DNA of 64,000 nt from Coenobita brevimanus (GCA_032717465.1 CM064657.1:26925966-26989965); one strand, 5' to 3'; positions 10,753-21,282 are shown, numbered from the stretch's first letter. The notes: generated from the letters alone by a model not told the origin. A program made the numbers and translations.

Positions 10753-11375
10753 TAGGGCAGGATGAGGTGTGAGGCAAAGACAGGGTCAGCTTGTGAATGG
10801 AGGGGAAAGAAAGGGGCTTGAAAAGTGAGGGGTGCAGCAATGACAGGTCGAGGCAATGCAGTGTGGAAGGGTAAGGCAAGGAGACGATGGAGTAGGGTGA
10901 GGCCACGACATGGTGGAGGAAGGAGAGGCTACGACACGGTGAAGCAGGGAGAGGCTATGACATGGTGGGGTAGGATGAAGCTATGGCATGGTTGAGAGGG
11001 GTGAGAAATGGAGCGGTAAAAGTGTGGACCAGTAAGTGGAAGGAAAAGAAAGTGAGGAAAGTAAAAGGGAGAGTAAGTGAAAAACAAAAAATGGGACAGG
11101 GGAAAGCTGTGACAGGGAGAGGCAGAGTGAGAATGAGGCAGTGAATGGAATGGAAATGGAAAGAGTGAGGAAAGCGGAGATACGATACTGAAAAGACAAG
11201 GACAGTGGGAAAGGTGTTAGGGTGAAACAGTGATAGCATGAGGTTGGATGAAGCAGGACGAGGCAGTGAGTGGGTGTGGCAGTGAGTAGGTGAGGCAGGG
11301 TGAGGTGTGTGGCAGTGAGTGGGTGAGGCAGGGTGAGGTGTGTGGAAGGGTGAAATGTGAGGCAGTTAGGGGGTA
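9896..11375 (+). repeat. Purine-rich degenerate repeat region
   Basis: The plus strand is dominated by A and G. Irregular 30-33-bp repetition is visible at 10880-11010 (AGGCTACGACACGGTG and AGGCTATGACATGGTG variants). At 11260-11360 GTGAGTGGGTGAGGCAGGGT repeats. A pure (GA)n run is at 10676-10749. Open frames on the minus strand are Ser/Leu/Pro/Phe low complexity. Confidence 0.7.
10676..10749 (+). repeat. (GA)n microsatellite
   Basis: About thirty-seven uninterrupted GA units. Confidence 0.97.
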
Positions 11376-12035
11376 AGGCAATAATAAGTCCGCGCCTTAT
11401 TTAAAACCTTTCCTAAGCCTACGTCATGTACATAATTACCTGTACATAATTTCATCTACAATTACACAGCTACAAAACACATCACAATCAGATAGATTTA
11501 TATGAAAAAAATATAACAATGCAGAATAACTTCTTAAAAAAAAAAAAAGTGGCCACGGAGACCGGCTTATTGTACCAACTAGCTAAGATCTTTATGAATA
11601 TGACCCAGGGCACAAGCTGGGGTAGATGTGAGAGTGGGGTGCAGGAATAAGGCCCAGATTCACCAACGACCTTCAGATGAACTCCCTTTTGTGACTTGTA
11701 AATTTTGATGTGCAGGAAGAACAAGGAACATGGGAAATTTTTCATTAACAAACTTCACATGATAAGTTTCCTCTGGTAACTACTGTTTCTATTTGCCCAG
11801 AGAACACACTATAACGGTACCAGTATAACCCACTTATTAACTGATACTTAAATGTTAACCAAGCACTACGTGGTGGACTGAAGGCTCAAGGCGCCCTACT
11901 CCTGCAGTCCGCTATCCTCTTTTCTGGGGACTGGAAGGGAGGTGAGGGGCATTTCTAGGGTAATATCCGTCCCTTTCCATCAGCATTCAACAAAACCGTT
12001 AAATAAAACTAGAGTGGATAGAGTATAATGAATGT
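11376..12035. other. Mostly unique sequence with a shared dispersed segment
   Basis: The segment 11910-11947 (CTGCAGTCCGC then CTTTTCTGGGGACTGG) resembles the minus-strand open frame region at about 2795-2832. This suggests a shared dispersed repeat. No gene was seen. Confidence 0.4.
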
Positions 12036-12039
12036 AGGC

Positions 12040-12312
12040 CATGGTGTGTTTGGTGTTAGGTGAAGGAGCAGCAGCAGCTAACTACTGTATTATGATACGG
12101 GAGGAAATGCCATCTGGGGGGAAAAAAATGGTGTCCCGACCATGAGGGAGTTAATGGCACCAGCGCTAACATTCAGGCTCCCACGACTCACTGTTAGCTC
12201 AAAAAATCGTCTGAAGTCGTAGGGAACGGAATACTGTGGTTACTCCAAGGTATGTTTGGTGTCAGGTGGAGAGGCATCAGCAGCCACCAGTTATAACATG
12301 GACGGGAAATGA
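12040..12312 (+). repeat. Dispersed repeat with internal direct duplication
   Basis: A ~65-bp segment starting CCATGGTGTGTTTGGTG (12040) recurs as CCAAGGTATGTTTGGTG (12248). Both are followed by GTCAGGTG-, CAGCAGC- and GGGAAATG-like blocks. Between them lies a fragment (12190-12235) with the family A internal motif AAAATCGTCTGAAG, hinting at a MITE inserted between the two halves. Confidence 0.55.
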
Positions 12313-12482
12313 CAAACGGTTTTCATACTAGGATTACGCGTTCATGTTCACGATTATGCAGTTTTAAATACGTGGATTACACACTAAATGCCCGGTCGCT
12401 TCATCACAATGCACGCAACAGCATTCGAACCACAGACTAATTTTTAATACTGCTGTACCATTTACTCTGTGGCTTTGGCTAT

Positions 12483-12690
12483 GTGGAGAAGATGAAGTAT
12501 GCGAGACTGACTAGGAGACAGCGTGTGAGGGAGGTAAAGATGGAGAGGGGGAGGAGGAGACCAAGGATGAGATAATGGGATTGAGTGGAGATCTATGAGA
12601 GGGAGGTGTGAGCTGGAGGGAGGGCAGCCAAATGACAGAGGACATAGCCACGTGGAGGTTCTTTGTCTGTGGACATCCCTTACGAGATTA
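12483..12690 (+). pseudogene. Degenerate reverse-transcriptase C-terminal fragment
   Basis: Frame 1 reads VEKMKYARLTRRQRVREVKM and then RGRRRPRMR before stops. After a one-base shift the sequence continues WREGSQMTED then ATWRFFVCGHP from 12614. This follows the order expected for the LINE reverse-transcriptase tail (basic RGRPR-W segment, then RA-W-R). Several stops and a frameshift make it a dead relic, older than and different from the copy at 8.4-9.1 kb. Confidence 0.65.
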
Positions 12691-12720
12691 AGGCGTCTTG
12701 CTATAGATTTAGATAGTTAA

Positions 12721-12899
12721 CCCCTTTAACCCGAGGATATAAATTTTACTTTATCCTGATCATTTTTTCAGCTCAGAACAAAATTTTCGAACTATAAGAT
12801 TATTTTGACTGTCAGAATGAAAACTCTTTTCAAATTTGAACAAAATCGGCTGAAGGCAACAATAATAAGATAAAGAGATAAGTCGTCGTATTGAAGTAG
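12721..12899. mobile_element. MITE family A, full-length copy
   Basis: Flanked by TTAA on both sides (12717-12720 and 12900-12903). It starts CCCCTTTAACCCGAGG and ends GTCGTCGTATTGAAGTAG. The right half contains ACAAAATCGGCTGAAGGCAA. TTAA duplication with C-rich termini is the hallmark of piggyBac-type transposition. Length is 179 bp, so it is non-autonomous. It lies just downstream of the dead reverse-transcriptase fragment. Confidence 0.7.
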
Positions 12900-12934
12900 T
12901 TAAAGGTTAAAAAATATGATACAAGAAAAACACT

Positions 12935-13010
12935 ACCATACATACATTCATACATACATACATACTGTACAGTACATTTATACATACATACATACATACA
13001 TATATACACA
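12935..13010 (+). repeat. (CATA)n microsatellite, interrupted
   Basis: Repeated CATACATA blocks interrupted around 12966-12983. Confidence 0.85.
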
Positions 13011-13089
13011 ATATACACAAAATCTTACACACCCATTGATATTATGAAGAAATACCCACTCATACCATGCATAATAATTCGAAACATCC

Positions 13090-13091
<2 letters not shown>

Positions 13092-13131
<40 letters not shown>

Positions 13132-13194
13132 CGCGAAAAAAGGACGTCATCCGGACTAGCGGAATGGAGTGTAAAAAAAAAAAAAAAAAAAAAA
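13092..13194 (+). repeat. (TA)n run and poly(A) run
   Basis: (TA)n at 13092-13125 and a run of about 22 A at 13172-13193. Simple sequence only. Confidence 0.9.
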
Positions 13195-13695
13195 TTGTGA
13201 AGTGTCTGCCTAAAGACCTGTCAGTCACATCGGAGTGTTCCTAGGCTGCCATGTTTTATTTTTCTGATCATACCCTTCTTCATCCTTCCACGTTCACAAG
13301 TTACCATTCGTTATTTTTCTGTTATTTACGTACCCCTTTCGTCACCATTTCTTTCTCCACTATGTTTTTTTTTTTTCCATCTTTAATTTTGCCCACCCTA
13401 TCACTCCTTTCACGTTCAGAAGCAAGAACAGTACTCATCCGAATATCAAAGAGAATGTTTTTCTGTCTCTCTATCTGTCCCCTACGGAAACCGAGGAAGA
13501 TGCATATAGAGCTCTCTAAAACTTTAACAGTGGCACCTTTGTACAGGGAATTTTGATGTGTACATTACAGTCGCTAAAGTGCGCCCTGATGGACTTGATT
13601 AAACTACACAGCAATAATCGTGGTGGTGGAAACATGGTAGCAAATGACCACAGTTTATTTATTTATTTTTTTTCGTCTACAGCCATATCATTATT
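13195..13695. other. No recognisable feature
   Basis: T-rich sequence. Open frames here have no recognisable domains. Confidence 0.45.
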
Positions 13696-13990
13696 AGCTA
13701 CAACGAGTCGGAAGGGTGGACGGACTGATGGAGTGGGTGGGTGGGTGGGTGGGTGGGTGGGTAGGGTTGGTGGATAAGCAGGTGTCGAGGGGCAGAGTGG
13801 GTGGGTTGGGTCAGCCAAGTTGGGTGGGTGTGGTGAACAGCGTGGGTGGTTGAGCGGGTGCGCAGGATGGGTGGGTGATGTGGGTGAGTGGGTGGGCAGG
13901 GTGTGTGGGATGATGGGTGAGTGAATGAGTAGGGTATGTGTGCGGGTGGGTGAGCAGGGTGGGTCCGGTATTGGGGAAATGAGTCCATGG
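13696..13990 (+). repeat. GGGT/GGTGG-rich array with G-quadruplex-forming core
   Basis: At 13734-13766 the sequence is a nearly unbroken (GGGT)n run with at least seven G3 tracts separated by single T. It is followed to 13990 by degenerate GGGTGGGTGA-, GTGAGTGG- and GCAGGGTG-like units. Frames on the minus strand read as His/Pro/Thr/Ser repeats only. Confidence 0.85.
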
Positions 13991-14189
13991 TAGGAACAGG
14001 TTCATGGGGGGATATATCTCTGGGGAAATGGGCCCAAGGAGGAGCATAGATTCAATGGGAAAATGAGGCCCCGGATGTCTCCTTCCACAGGGGGAGTGGC
14101 CACCCAGGGTCCCAGGCAATGCCGGTATGCACGATCGTACAGTTTTACCCAAGCAACGCCGGGTACTCCTGTAAGTCGTCTATTCGTTT

Positions 14190-14725
14190 GTTATTTATAT
14201 CATTCCTTCGGCACCGTTTTCATCTCTTCCACTATTATATTCTTCACCTCTACTCTTGTTCTCCCTACCACTACTACAACCTTCTCGTTTACAAGCATGT
14301 ATTCGGCATCTGTCTTGTCTTCGTTTTTTTATATCTTTCCATCCTCATCACTATCTTTCTCAACCACGACCTATGCATCACCACCAGCCTCTTCTTTCAC
14401 CACTCTCCCTCCACTTCCCTCCTCCACCACCATTCTCATTCCTTGACCACTCCTCCACCACTCCACCACTTTCCTTTCATCTCCCTCCACCACCACTCCT
14501 TCCTTCACTATTCTTCCCCAACACTCCCTTACTCCACCATTTTTCTCATACACCAGTCACCTCCTCCACTCCTCCAACATTCTCCTTCCTTCTCTCCTCG
14601 TCCTCCACAGCCTCTATCATCTTTCTACCACGACCTTCCCTTTCGCTAGTATTCTTCATCCAGCATTTCCCCACTATTTCTCCTCACATCACGTTTCTCT
14701 CTCAGCCATACTTCATCTTCGCCTC
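14190..14725 (+). repeat. Pyrimidine-rich tract with CCACC motifs
   Basis: Plus strand dominated by CTCC, CACCAC and TTCTC. All three plus-strand frames stay open for long stretches because purine-starting stop codons are rare in such sequence. This is compositional, not coding. Confidence 0.8.
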
Positions 14726-14776
<51 letters not shown>

Positions 14777-14778
14777 GC
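14726..14778 (+). repeat. Compound (TCTG)n(TC)n microsatellite, copy 1
   Basis: About seven TCTG units followed by about nine TC units. The same order and orientation recurs near 22866, 40433 and 42772. Confidence 0.93.
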
Positions 14779-14940
14779 ATGTGTGAGTGCGTCCGTGCAT
14801 ATGAGCGGGCATAGGCGTGATCTGTCTAAACTGAAACCAAAGGTTCTATGTAACTGTGGTAGACAGGGAAGCCCACCATCCACTCACTCGATGTAGTGCT
14901 GCCTTCGGGTGACAATACTGGATGACAAGGCAAATGGTCT

Positions 14941-15205
14941 CCTGTACACCAGGAAACCACTTAGTAAGTTGGGTGGTAACCATATAACCAAATGATGCTT
15001 GGTGGTTTCATGGGATAAAACGCCCCATCCGGATTGAGCCTGTATGGGTTTATATTCGAGGGGAGTTGGAGTTTATTGCTCGCATAATGCTACTCAGGGG
15101 CGAGTGAGATTGACACCCTTGTCTTAACTGTAGGGAACAAGCAGTCTAGCTTCTGGGTTCTAAGACTCTGATGGAGCAAAAAAAGGACTGGATGATGGAG
15201 GAACT
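14941..15205 (+). mobile_element. Dispersed retroposon 3' end, family D copy 2
   Basis: It begins CCTGTACACCAGG and shares GGGTGGTAACCATATAACC, TTTATTGCTCGCATAATG, CTACTCAGGGGCGAGTGAG and the terminal TGGATGATGG with the copy at 5098-5352. Divergence is moderate. The same 5' start suggests a defined unit of about 260 bp. Confidence 0.75.
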
Positions 15206-16025
15206 TATGTCTCATCGTTCCCAACTACCCAAGTGCATTAATTACGTATCTCAGACTAAAGTCAATGCAGTAAAAATCACAGTTTATATTTGGATAAAAC
15301 TCTAATATTGCATTTCAGACCAAATACTGCTATTTGCCCTGTGACCAAATATTGGTTTTCTTAAAACTGTGCTGCTTAACTGTATGGCTGCCATCAGCTA
15401 GTCATGATGGCACCATGAAATTACATCCTCTACTGGCCTATGCATGTGGGTCACAGAGTGTGTGTATATACGTATGTGTGGAAAAAAGAAAAGCAAACAC
15501 TTAAAAACAGACCCCGCCAACCCAAAGGGTCTTTCCTTCTCTTAAAGAATAATTGAGAATTGCTTTCGCGAAAAAGAAAATGTAATGTTAATCTGTCTCA
15601 TTCCACTGTTCTTGATTTGGGCCAACATTACTCTTCCACTAGACCCTGTTCACCACCTATGGTTTCTCTTTGTGGCCTACCACTACACTTGCCCAACCAC
15701 TACAGTCCCTGTCTCACTAACATAATTCTGTTTCCTCAGTTTCGTCACCCCATCACTTTCCCACTTTAACCAGTCTCCTCCCTCTCCACCACTCAGCGAT
15801 CACTGCTTTTCCCCACCAACGACCTCCCACCAGCAATCTCCTTCATTCCACCACTACTACTTATCCCCACCATCGCTCCGGCACCGACCCTCTCTCCACC
15901 ACTCCGACCCCATCACCCACCGCCCTAAAAGTCAGTCACCCGGCCTTCACGACCACTTTCAGGCACTCTCATCACCCCGCTCGCCTCGCTAACCCTTACT
16001 TTCGCATCACATCGCATCAGAGCTC
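15206..16025. other. Unique sequence grading into a pyrimidine- and CCACC-rich stretch
   Basis: 15206-15620 shows nothing. 15640-15970 is rich in CACCAC and CTCTCC but has no clear period. No gene was recognised. Confidence 0.45.
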
Positions 16026-16030
16026 ACTTC

Positions 16031-16208
16031 ATGCTCCTTCTGGACCTCAAAAACCCATGTGTGAACAATAACACCATAGAGACCTACCGTCATCATCATC
16101 ATCATCATCATCATCATCAGAATGAACCTTTTCCTGACCCTCATATAGCATCAATGAACACCACATGCTCATCCTGTACCTTAAAAACACGGGTATGAAT
16201 AATAACAC
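16031..16208 (+). repeat. Direct duplication around a (CAT)n run
   Basis: CATGCTCCTTCTGGACCTCA at about 16031 recurs as CATGCTCATCCTGTACCTTA at about 16167. Each is followed by a related AACAATAACACC / AATAATAACACC block. The two halves flank (CAT)n at 16089-16119. It looks like an old ~135-bp tandem duplication. Confidence 0.65.
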
Positions 16209-16750
16209 CTTAACAGCCAGCACAAACAAGCATAATTAAACAAGAGTAATATTAACCCTGTAGCTCAACAAACTCTTCTGGTGTTTGCTAAATTAAAATC
16301 TGAAGATGTAACAGTAACAGAGAAAGGGTTACTCAAGACAGTGTATAATTCTCTGAAGGTCAAAATTCCTCTTCTGGTGTTAGCTTGTAAAAAAATATGC
16401 AAGTGCACCAACATCGGCCAAATTATTAAAAAATAGTTGGCATGCAGCGCTCTCATACTAGGTCCTCAATATCATTATACTTTTTAATACCGGTGCCTAA
16501 AAAACAGCATAATCAGACCTGTATGATCATCATTATATCTTAGATCACAAACAACACTGCAACGTCGAGTAGCCTACGCAACTGAAGTAACACAACAGAA
16601 ACAACTGACTGGTGTCATCCTCCAAGCATCTCGAGTTTACCATAATGTCTACAGTATACAACACTCCCAACACAAAACTGTTTAGGATCTCACAAATGTA
16701 TATCAACCAATTACTTTCAGGTCATGATCATAATGATCATCTCTCACAGC
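16209..16750. other. Unique AT-rich sequence, one short direct repeat
   Basis: CTCTTCTGGTGTT occurs at about 16271 and 16371. Nothing else was seen. Confidence 0.4.
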
Positions 16751-16754
16751 ACCA

Positions 16755-16865
16755 TCTAAGCTGTTTATTAATCCCTTCAGGTCGAAGGCATCATTTATGC
16801 TTTATTTTTGCTGCCACCAAATGATTTTATTCAACTTAAGACCTCTAGTAAAGAAATGGTTTATG

Positions 16866-16866
<1 letters not shown>
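16755..16866 (+). mobile_element. MITE family A, left-half fragment
   Basis: TTAATCCCTTCAGGTCGAAGGCATC is followed by TATTTTTGCTGCCACCA and ATGATTTTATTCAACT, the family A left half. The right half is replaced by, or abuts, an (AT)n run, suggesting truncation or slippage. Confidence 0.65.

Positions 16867-16867
<1 letters not shown>

Positions 16868-16948
<81 letters not shown>
16868..16948 (+). repeat. (AT)n microsatellite
   Basis: About forty AT units. Confidence 0.97.
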
Positions 16949-16953
<5 letters not shown>

Positions 16954-16974
16954 GAGTATGTCAGTGAATTTGTG

Positions 16975-17320
16975 TAACCTGTGATTTCATGAAATTTCTA
17001 GTCAATTCGTGAAATGAGTGAATTGGGATGGATTAATTTAAGCTGGATTAACTTAGGCTGCGTTCGGGTTAGGCTGGGATAGTCTAGGTAAAGCATCGGT
17101 TAGGTTAAGCTAGGTTAGTTAGGTTAGGTTAGGTTGAGTTAAATGAATGCTAACTCATGTTATGCGTTCATCTAAGCTAACCTAACCTAACTAACCTACC
17201 TTAACCTAGACTATCCAAGTCTAACATAACAGCAGCCTAAATTAACTTCGCCTAAATTAATCCATCCTCATTCACACTCATTTCACGAATTGACAAGGGA
17301 TTTCATGAAACCACTGGTTA
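16975..17320. mobile_element. Foldback MITE with TTAGG/TTAGGTTA-rich arms (family F)
   Basis: The left end TAACCTGTGATTTCATGAAA matches the reverse complement of the right end (TAACCAGTGGTTTCATGAAA). The arms continue with GTCAATTCGTGAAATGAGTG, GATGGATTAATTTA and GATAGTCTAGG in both copies, meeting near 17155. Inner parts of the arms consist of TTAGG/GGTTA-like repeats in opposite orientations. Length is about 346 bp with no coding capacity. Ends lie against TTA-containing DNA but no clear duplication was seen. Confidence 0.8.
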
Positions 17321-17344
17321 AATACATTCAATAACATTTATATA

Positions 17345-17465
17345 ATATACAGATAGACAGACAGACAGACAGGTAGACAAATACATACACAAGCTAGATA
17401 GAAGATAGACACAGAAAGCAGACATAGAAGATAGATAGATAGTTAGATACAGACAGGCAGATACA
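17345..17465 (+). repeat. (GACA)n/(GATA)n-rich simple sequence
   Basis: GACAGACAGACAGACAG at 17355-17371, then irregular GATAGA- and CAGACA-type repeats. Confidence 0.85.
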
Positions 17466-17805
17466 GCCCCTCCATTCTGAAAAGCCTCCACTGCACTGAA
17501 TAATATGGTCCTGATATAGCAAGAATGAAACACAAAATATGTAATAACAGTGAAGAGCTTAAAGAAAAGGTAGTAATCTAACACAGACACAAAGATCACA
17601 ACTAAGAACAGGGCCGTAGCCTTTACACACGTCAGCAGTACCGCTTCTCACCATACCAACATATTCCCGCCACAACTGCATAATAGTCAGGTGATCTCCG
17701 TCTCATTTTACACCACAGCCATATCCAATAACGACGCAACCCACACCAAGGATCTCTTCACACTTACGCTTCGTAGTCTCAAGCGCCATAGTTCTAGTTG
17801 GCTGT
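17466..17805. other. No recognisable feature
   Basis: Unique sequence. Open frames show no domain. Confidence 0.4.
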
Positions 17806-17807
17806 GG

Positions 17808-18165
17808 AGGTCTCTGCGCCTCTTCCTCAACGATTTATTTTGTACATTACACCTTAATAATCTTGTTTGTAACTGATGCAAACTTCGTCGATAATAAAAA
17901 GACATTCATAACATACAGAGGTCTATTATGTGGTTGGCAAAAATAAATCGCTAAGGAAGAGGCACTACGGAAACGCTATCAATAACAATGCAGTCGTAAG
18001 GTCCTTACTTTCGTCACCTTGGGAGGCTTTCTAGCACCTTTGTCCAACCGATTTATCTTACGTACTGCCCTTCAATATTTTCTTTTCTGCTGTTCCTATC
18101 TACAATAGCGATATGAGCGAATAAACAACATACAAAAGAAGCTTAACGCGTCTTATGTAGAAATA
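17808..18165. mobile_element. MITE family B, two-module composite copy
   Basis: Module 1 (17808-17972) is an imperfect palindrome: the left end CTCTTCCTCAACGATTTATT matches the reverse complement of the right end AATAAATCGCTAAGGAAGAG. The internal motif TTCGTCGATAATAAAAAG precedes ACATTCATAACATAC. A ~50-bp spacer containing GGGAGGCTTTCTAGCACC leads to a second, weaker module (about 18040-18165) with ATAGCGATATGAGCGAATAA and ACAACATAC. The same order (module, spacer with AGGCT...CTAGCACC, module) is found at 61457-61835. Confidence 0.65.
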
Positions 18166-19190
18166 AACTGGGAATGAAAATGTGCTACGATGCCTTCTTG
18201 AAGTCCGATGACGTATGACATATTCTTGTTATTTTCAAACAAATTTCCTCGGCCTAAGATAAAGATTTAGAACTGAAGGAATTATAAAGAAGCCTTAATT
18301 AACTCGTTCACTACAAGGGGGCCCCCCAAAGTTGAAGGAAATCGTGGAAGTAGCAGGAATGAACTATTAAACTACAGTACATCACCAGACGGAAGGGGTA
18401 ACTGAGGAGAATACGATGCTACGGGTCTTCATCAGCACCCCAGCAGGCAGAGGGATACGCCTAACTGGCCTTTTAAGCGACCCGCCTCTATGGAGAGGCT
18501 TCAGCTCCAGATGCGGGACTAATTACTGATATCCAAGTTTGATTATCCCTCTATAATTAATAATGTTTTGATGGGGCCCCATTACATGTAATTGGTTCAG
18601 GTTAGCTGAGTTTTGTGTAAGGTAGCGGAACTGAGATCGGCCTCGTATTATTGATAATTATGAATCGGGGAAGCGTTTCTAAAGGGTCTTACAACGACTG
18701 CAGGATAAACAGGTCTCCATAAGTTATCATTACATATGTCTTGTTTTTGTCATTATTTCAAAATTCGGTTTAATCTTATTGTGAAGGTCTGTTGGCTGTG
18801 AATGAAAAAAAAAGTATATATAGTACAAGCAATCCTATGCATAACTTGAGGCTGCAAAAGTTTACGAGTACCGTCCCCAGTGAGCAAGCATCGTTTATTT
18901 TATCTTTTCCTCTACAGTGATGAAAAGATACAGTTTTCGCATCTGCAATGCTCTAAAAGGCTATGTCGGCGCCACTACGTCGACAAATCACTTGCGAATC
19001 AGATGACGCAAGTTACTAGTTTTATTTTGCTACAGCCAAACGATTTCATTTCGCTAAGACCTCCCTTACTGCCTGGGTCAATGAAGGCTGTACCTAATCC
19101 CTGTGTTTCGATAGGTCAACCCAAAGCTGAGTGAAACTGCTTGGTGGTAGCAAAAATTCAAATAATACGTCAACTGATACAAGCAGTTAA
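18166..19190. other. Mostly unique sequence with a possible family A fragment
   Basis: At 19019-19110 TTTTATTTTGCTACAGCCAA and ACGATTTCATTTCGCTAAGA resemble the family A left half. GGGGGCCCCCC at 18317-18327 is a short GC palindrome. No gene was seen. Confidence 0.4.
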
Positions 19191-19282
19191 GGTTAGCAGG
19201 GTGTGGTGTCACCGATTAGCAAGGTGTAGCATCACCGGTTAGCATGGTGTGACATCACTGGTTAGCAGGTTGTGACGTCACC
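19191..19282 (+). repeat. 23-bp tandem repeat, exactly four copies
   Basis: The unit is approximately GGTTAGCAGGGTGTG followed by RYRTCACY, four times in register with no indels. The last copy carries a perfect TGACGTCA (19273-19280). Earlier copies hold TGACATCA, TAGCATCA and TGGTGTCA at the same position. Confidence 0.9.
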
Positions 19283-20470
19283 GCAGTACATTACCGAGAC
19301 ACAGTAAGGGTCAAAAGTTTCCCTACTATTCCAATAAGACAACTTCACACTTAGGGTATGTCCATCACTTTCTTCCCCAATTCACCATATCAAAGATAAT
19401 CATTTATGGATATACAGACACACCAAGCTCGATCAACGTAGGAATATCAGCCTGCAGAGGTAAGTGGATAGCCGAAGAGGTGAAATGATAGGTGAACACT
19501 TGTCTTCGACTGTATTTCTTAAAACAATCATGATATTTTTTCACGATCGACCGAGTTAGCTGAAACACAGAGCGAAATATTTAACCCTTTAACCCCATCA
19601 ATGAAACACATTTCCCTTATAACCCTAAAAGAGAGCGAATTATGTAACACTAACTCCATCATTAAAACAGACTTGCCCTTAACTGTGTGGAATCTGTGGC
19701 TGTGGGAAGAAGCAAAGGTCTCTAACTACAAAGGTGGCATTCCAACCCAGTTAATCATCAGTGATTCTTTGCAAGATCTCGTTAGGTTTCGACACAATTC
19801 GGGAAGGTAGCAGAGAAATTACTGATCTCTCCTGCACTGTCAACCAGAAAAGTATAGGCCCTCTTACAGCATGCATCATTCTGAAACATGGACGAAGCAC
19901 TGTGATATATAGGTCAACCTGTGATTCCAAGTACAAATAGGAGTATTGTCCTTGGTTTTTATTTCTACTCTACACTGCATAACAACGTCACACAGAAACT
20001 GCTATTATTTTCCAGACACCAGGTTTATGGACTAATTTGTCTACGGCATTAGCTCGTTCTCATGTCAATCGAACGCCAGGGATCGCCGGTGTGATATAAC
20101 TTTTTATTCTTATTTTTTACTACATAAACAATCAACGGGATCCTTGGACTTTTTCATTGTTATCTTAGCCCTTACCATACATATCACCTTCAGTTATATC
20201 AATATGCATACTGTCTTAGGCTTTTATATTTTAGGATTTTCGATACACATTGCTGGCGACTTTTTTTAAACACATTATCATCAGGTTTTTCATACATGTA
20301 AATTGGACCATTTTCATCCACATTACCTTAGAAAGCTCTTTCATAAATACCATCACCTTTTTCATATATAATATTTTAAACTTTTTCATACAAAAATTCC
20401 ATCAGGCTGTCTCACAAACATTAACTTGTAAACTATATATATATATATTTTTTTTTTCACATTAAAGGGT
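19283..20470. other. Unique AT-rich sequence, no feature
   Basis: No coding or RNA signal. 20100-20440 is T-rich with recurring TTTTTCATACA/CATCA motifs but no clear period. Confidence 0.45.
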
Positions 20471-20471
20471 G

Positions 20472-20474
<3 letters not shown>

Positions 20475-20540
<66 letters not shown>
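20475..20540 (+). repeat. (CA)n microsatellite
   Basis: About thirty-two CA units. Confidence 0.96.
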
Positions 20541-20544
<4 letters not shown>

Positions 20545-20649
20545 CTTTATCAAACATACTCTGTGTTTCCCGACTATCGAACAGAAGCTGAGAGTTTCAA
20601 TAGGCAAAAGAGTATACGATATCGGAGTATTTGGGAGTATTTGCAACAG

Positions 20650-20915
20650 AACAAGAGGAGGAGAAGAAAGGGAGAATACGAGGAGGAGGAAGAGGAGAAA
20701 GAGTGAATACGACGACAAGGAGGAGGAGGAGGAGGAGAAAGGGGTAATACGAGGAGGAGGAGGAGGAAGAGGAGGAGGAGGAGAAAGGGAGAATACGAAG
20801 AGGAGGAGGAGGAGGAGGAGAAAGGGAGAATACGAGGAGGAGGAGGAGAAAGGAGAAATACGAGGAGGAGGAGGAGAAAGGAGAAATACGAGGAGGAGGA
20901 GGAGAAAGATGAGGC
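20650..20915 (+). repeat. GGA-rich minisatellite with AATACGA punctuation
   Basis: Runs of GGAGGAGGAGGAGAAAGG are separated by GAATACGAGG or AAATACGAGG at variable spacing of about 28-50 bp. Minus-strand frames give Ser/Pro/Leu low complexity. Confidence 0.85.
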
Positions 20916-21120
20916 AGGAAGAAGAGTTGGGAGGAGATGGATTAAGAAGACGAAGAAGAGAGAGAGGAAGGCGTGGAGAGAGAGAGAAAGGCTGATGATG
21001 GCTGTGGTCGAGGAGGAGGAGGAGAAAGAAAAAATAGTGAGGAAAGATTGTAGCTTCTGGTAAAGGAAAAGCAAGAGGCAAACTTATTGAGTATGCAGAG
21101 AAAGCATTCAGGAGGAGCTG

Positions 21121-21152
21121 GGGGGGGGGGGTAGGAAGCAGCAGGGAATATG

Positions 21153-21203
<51 letters not shown>
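21121..21203 (+). repeat. poly(G) and (GA)n
   Basis: G10 at 21121-21130 and (GA)n at 21157-21203. Confidence 0.93.
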
Positions 21204-21208
<5 letters not shown>

Positions 21209-21282
21209 GGATTGGTTAGACAGTAGACAGATAGGGCAGAGAGTGATCCTAAGAGAGAGGGTAAAGGAGATGAGTAGATGTG

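Noticed and set aside
17100..17200. True interstitial telomere
   Set aside because: The TTAGG-like motifs are few, imperfect and arranged as opposite arms of a foldback element.
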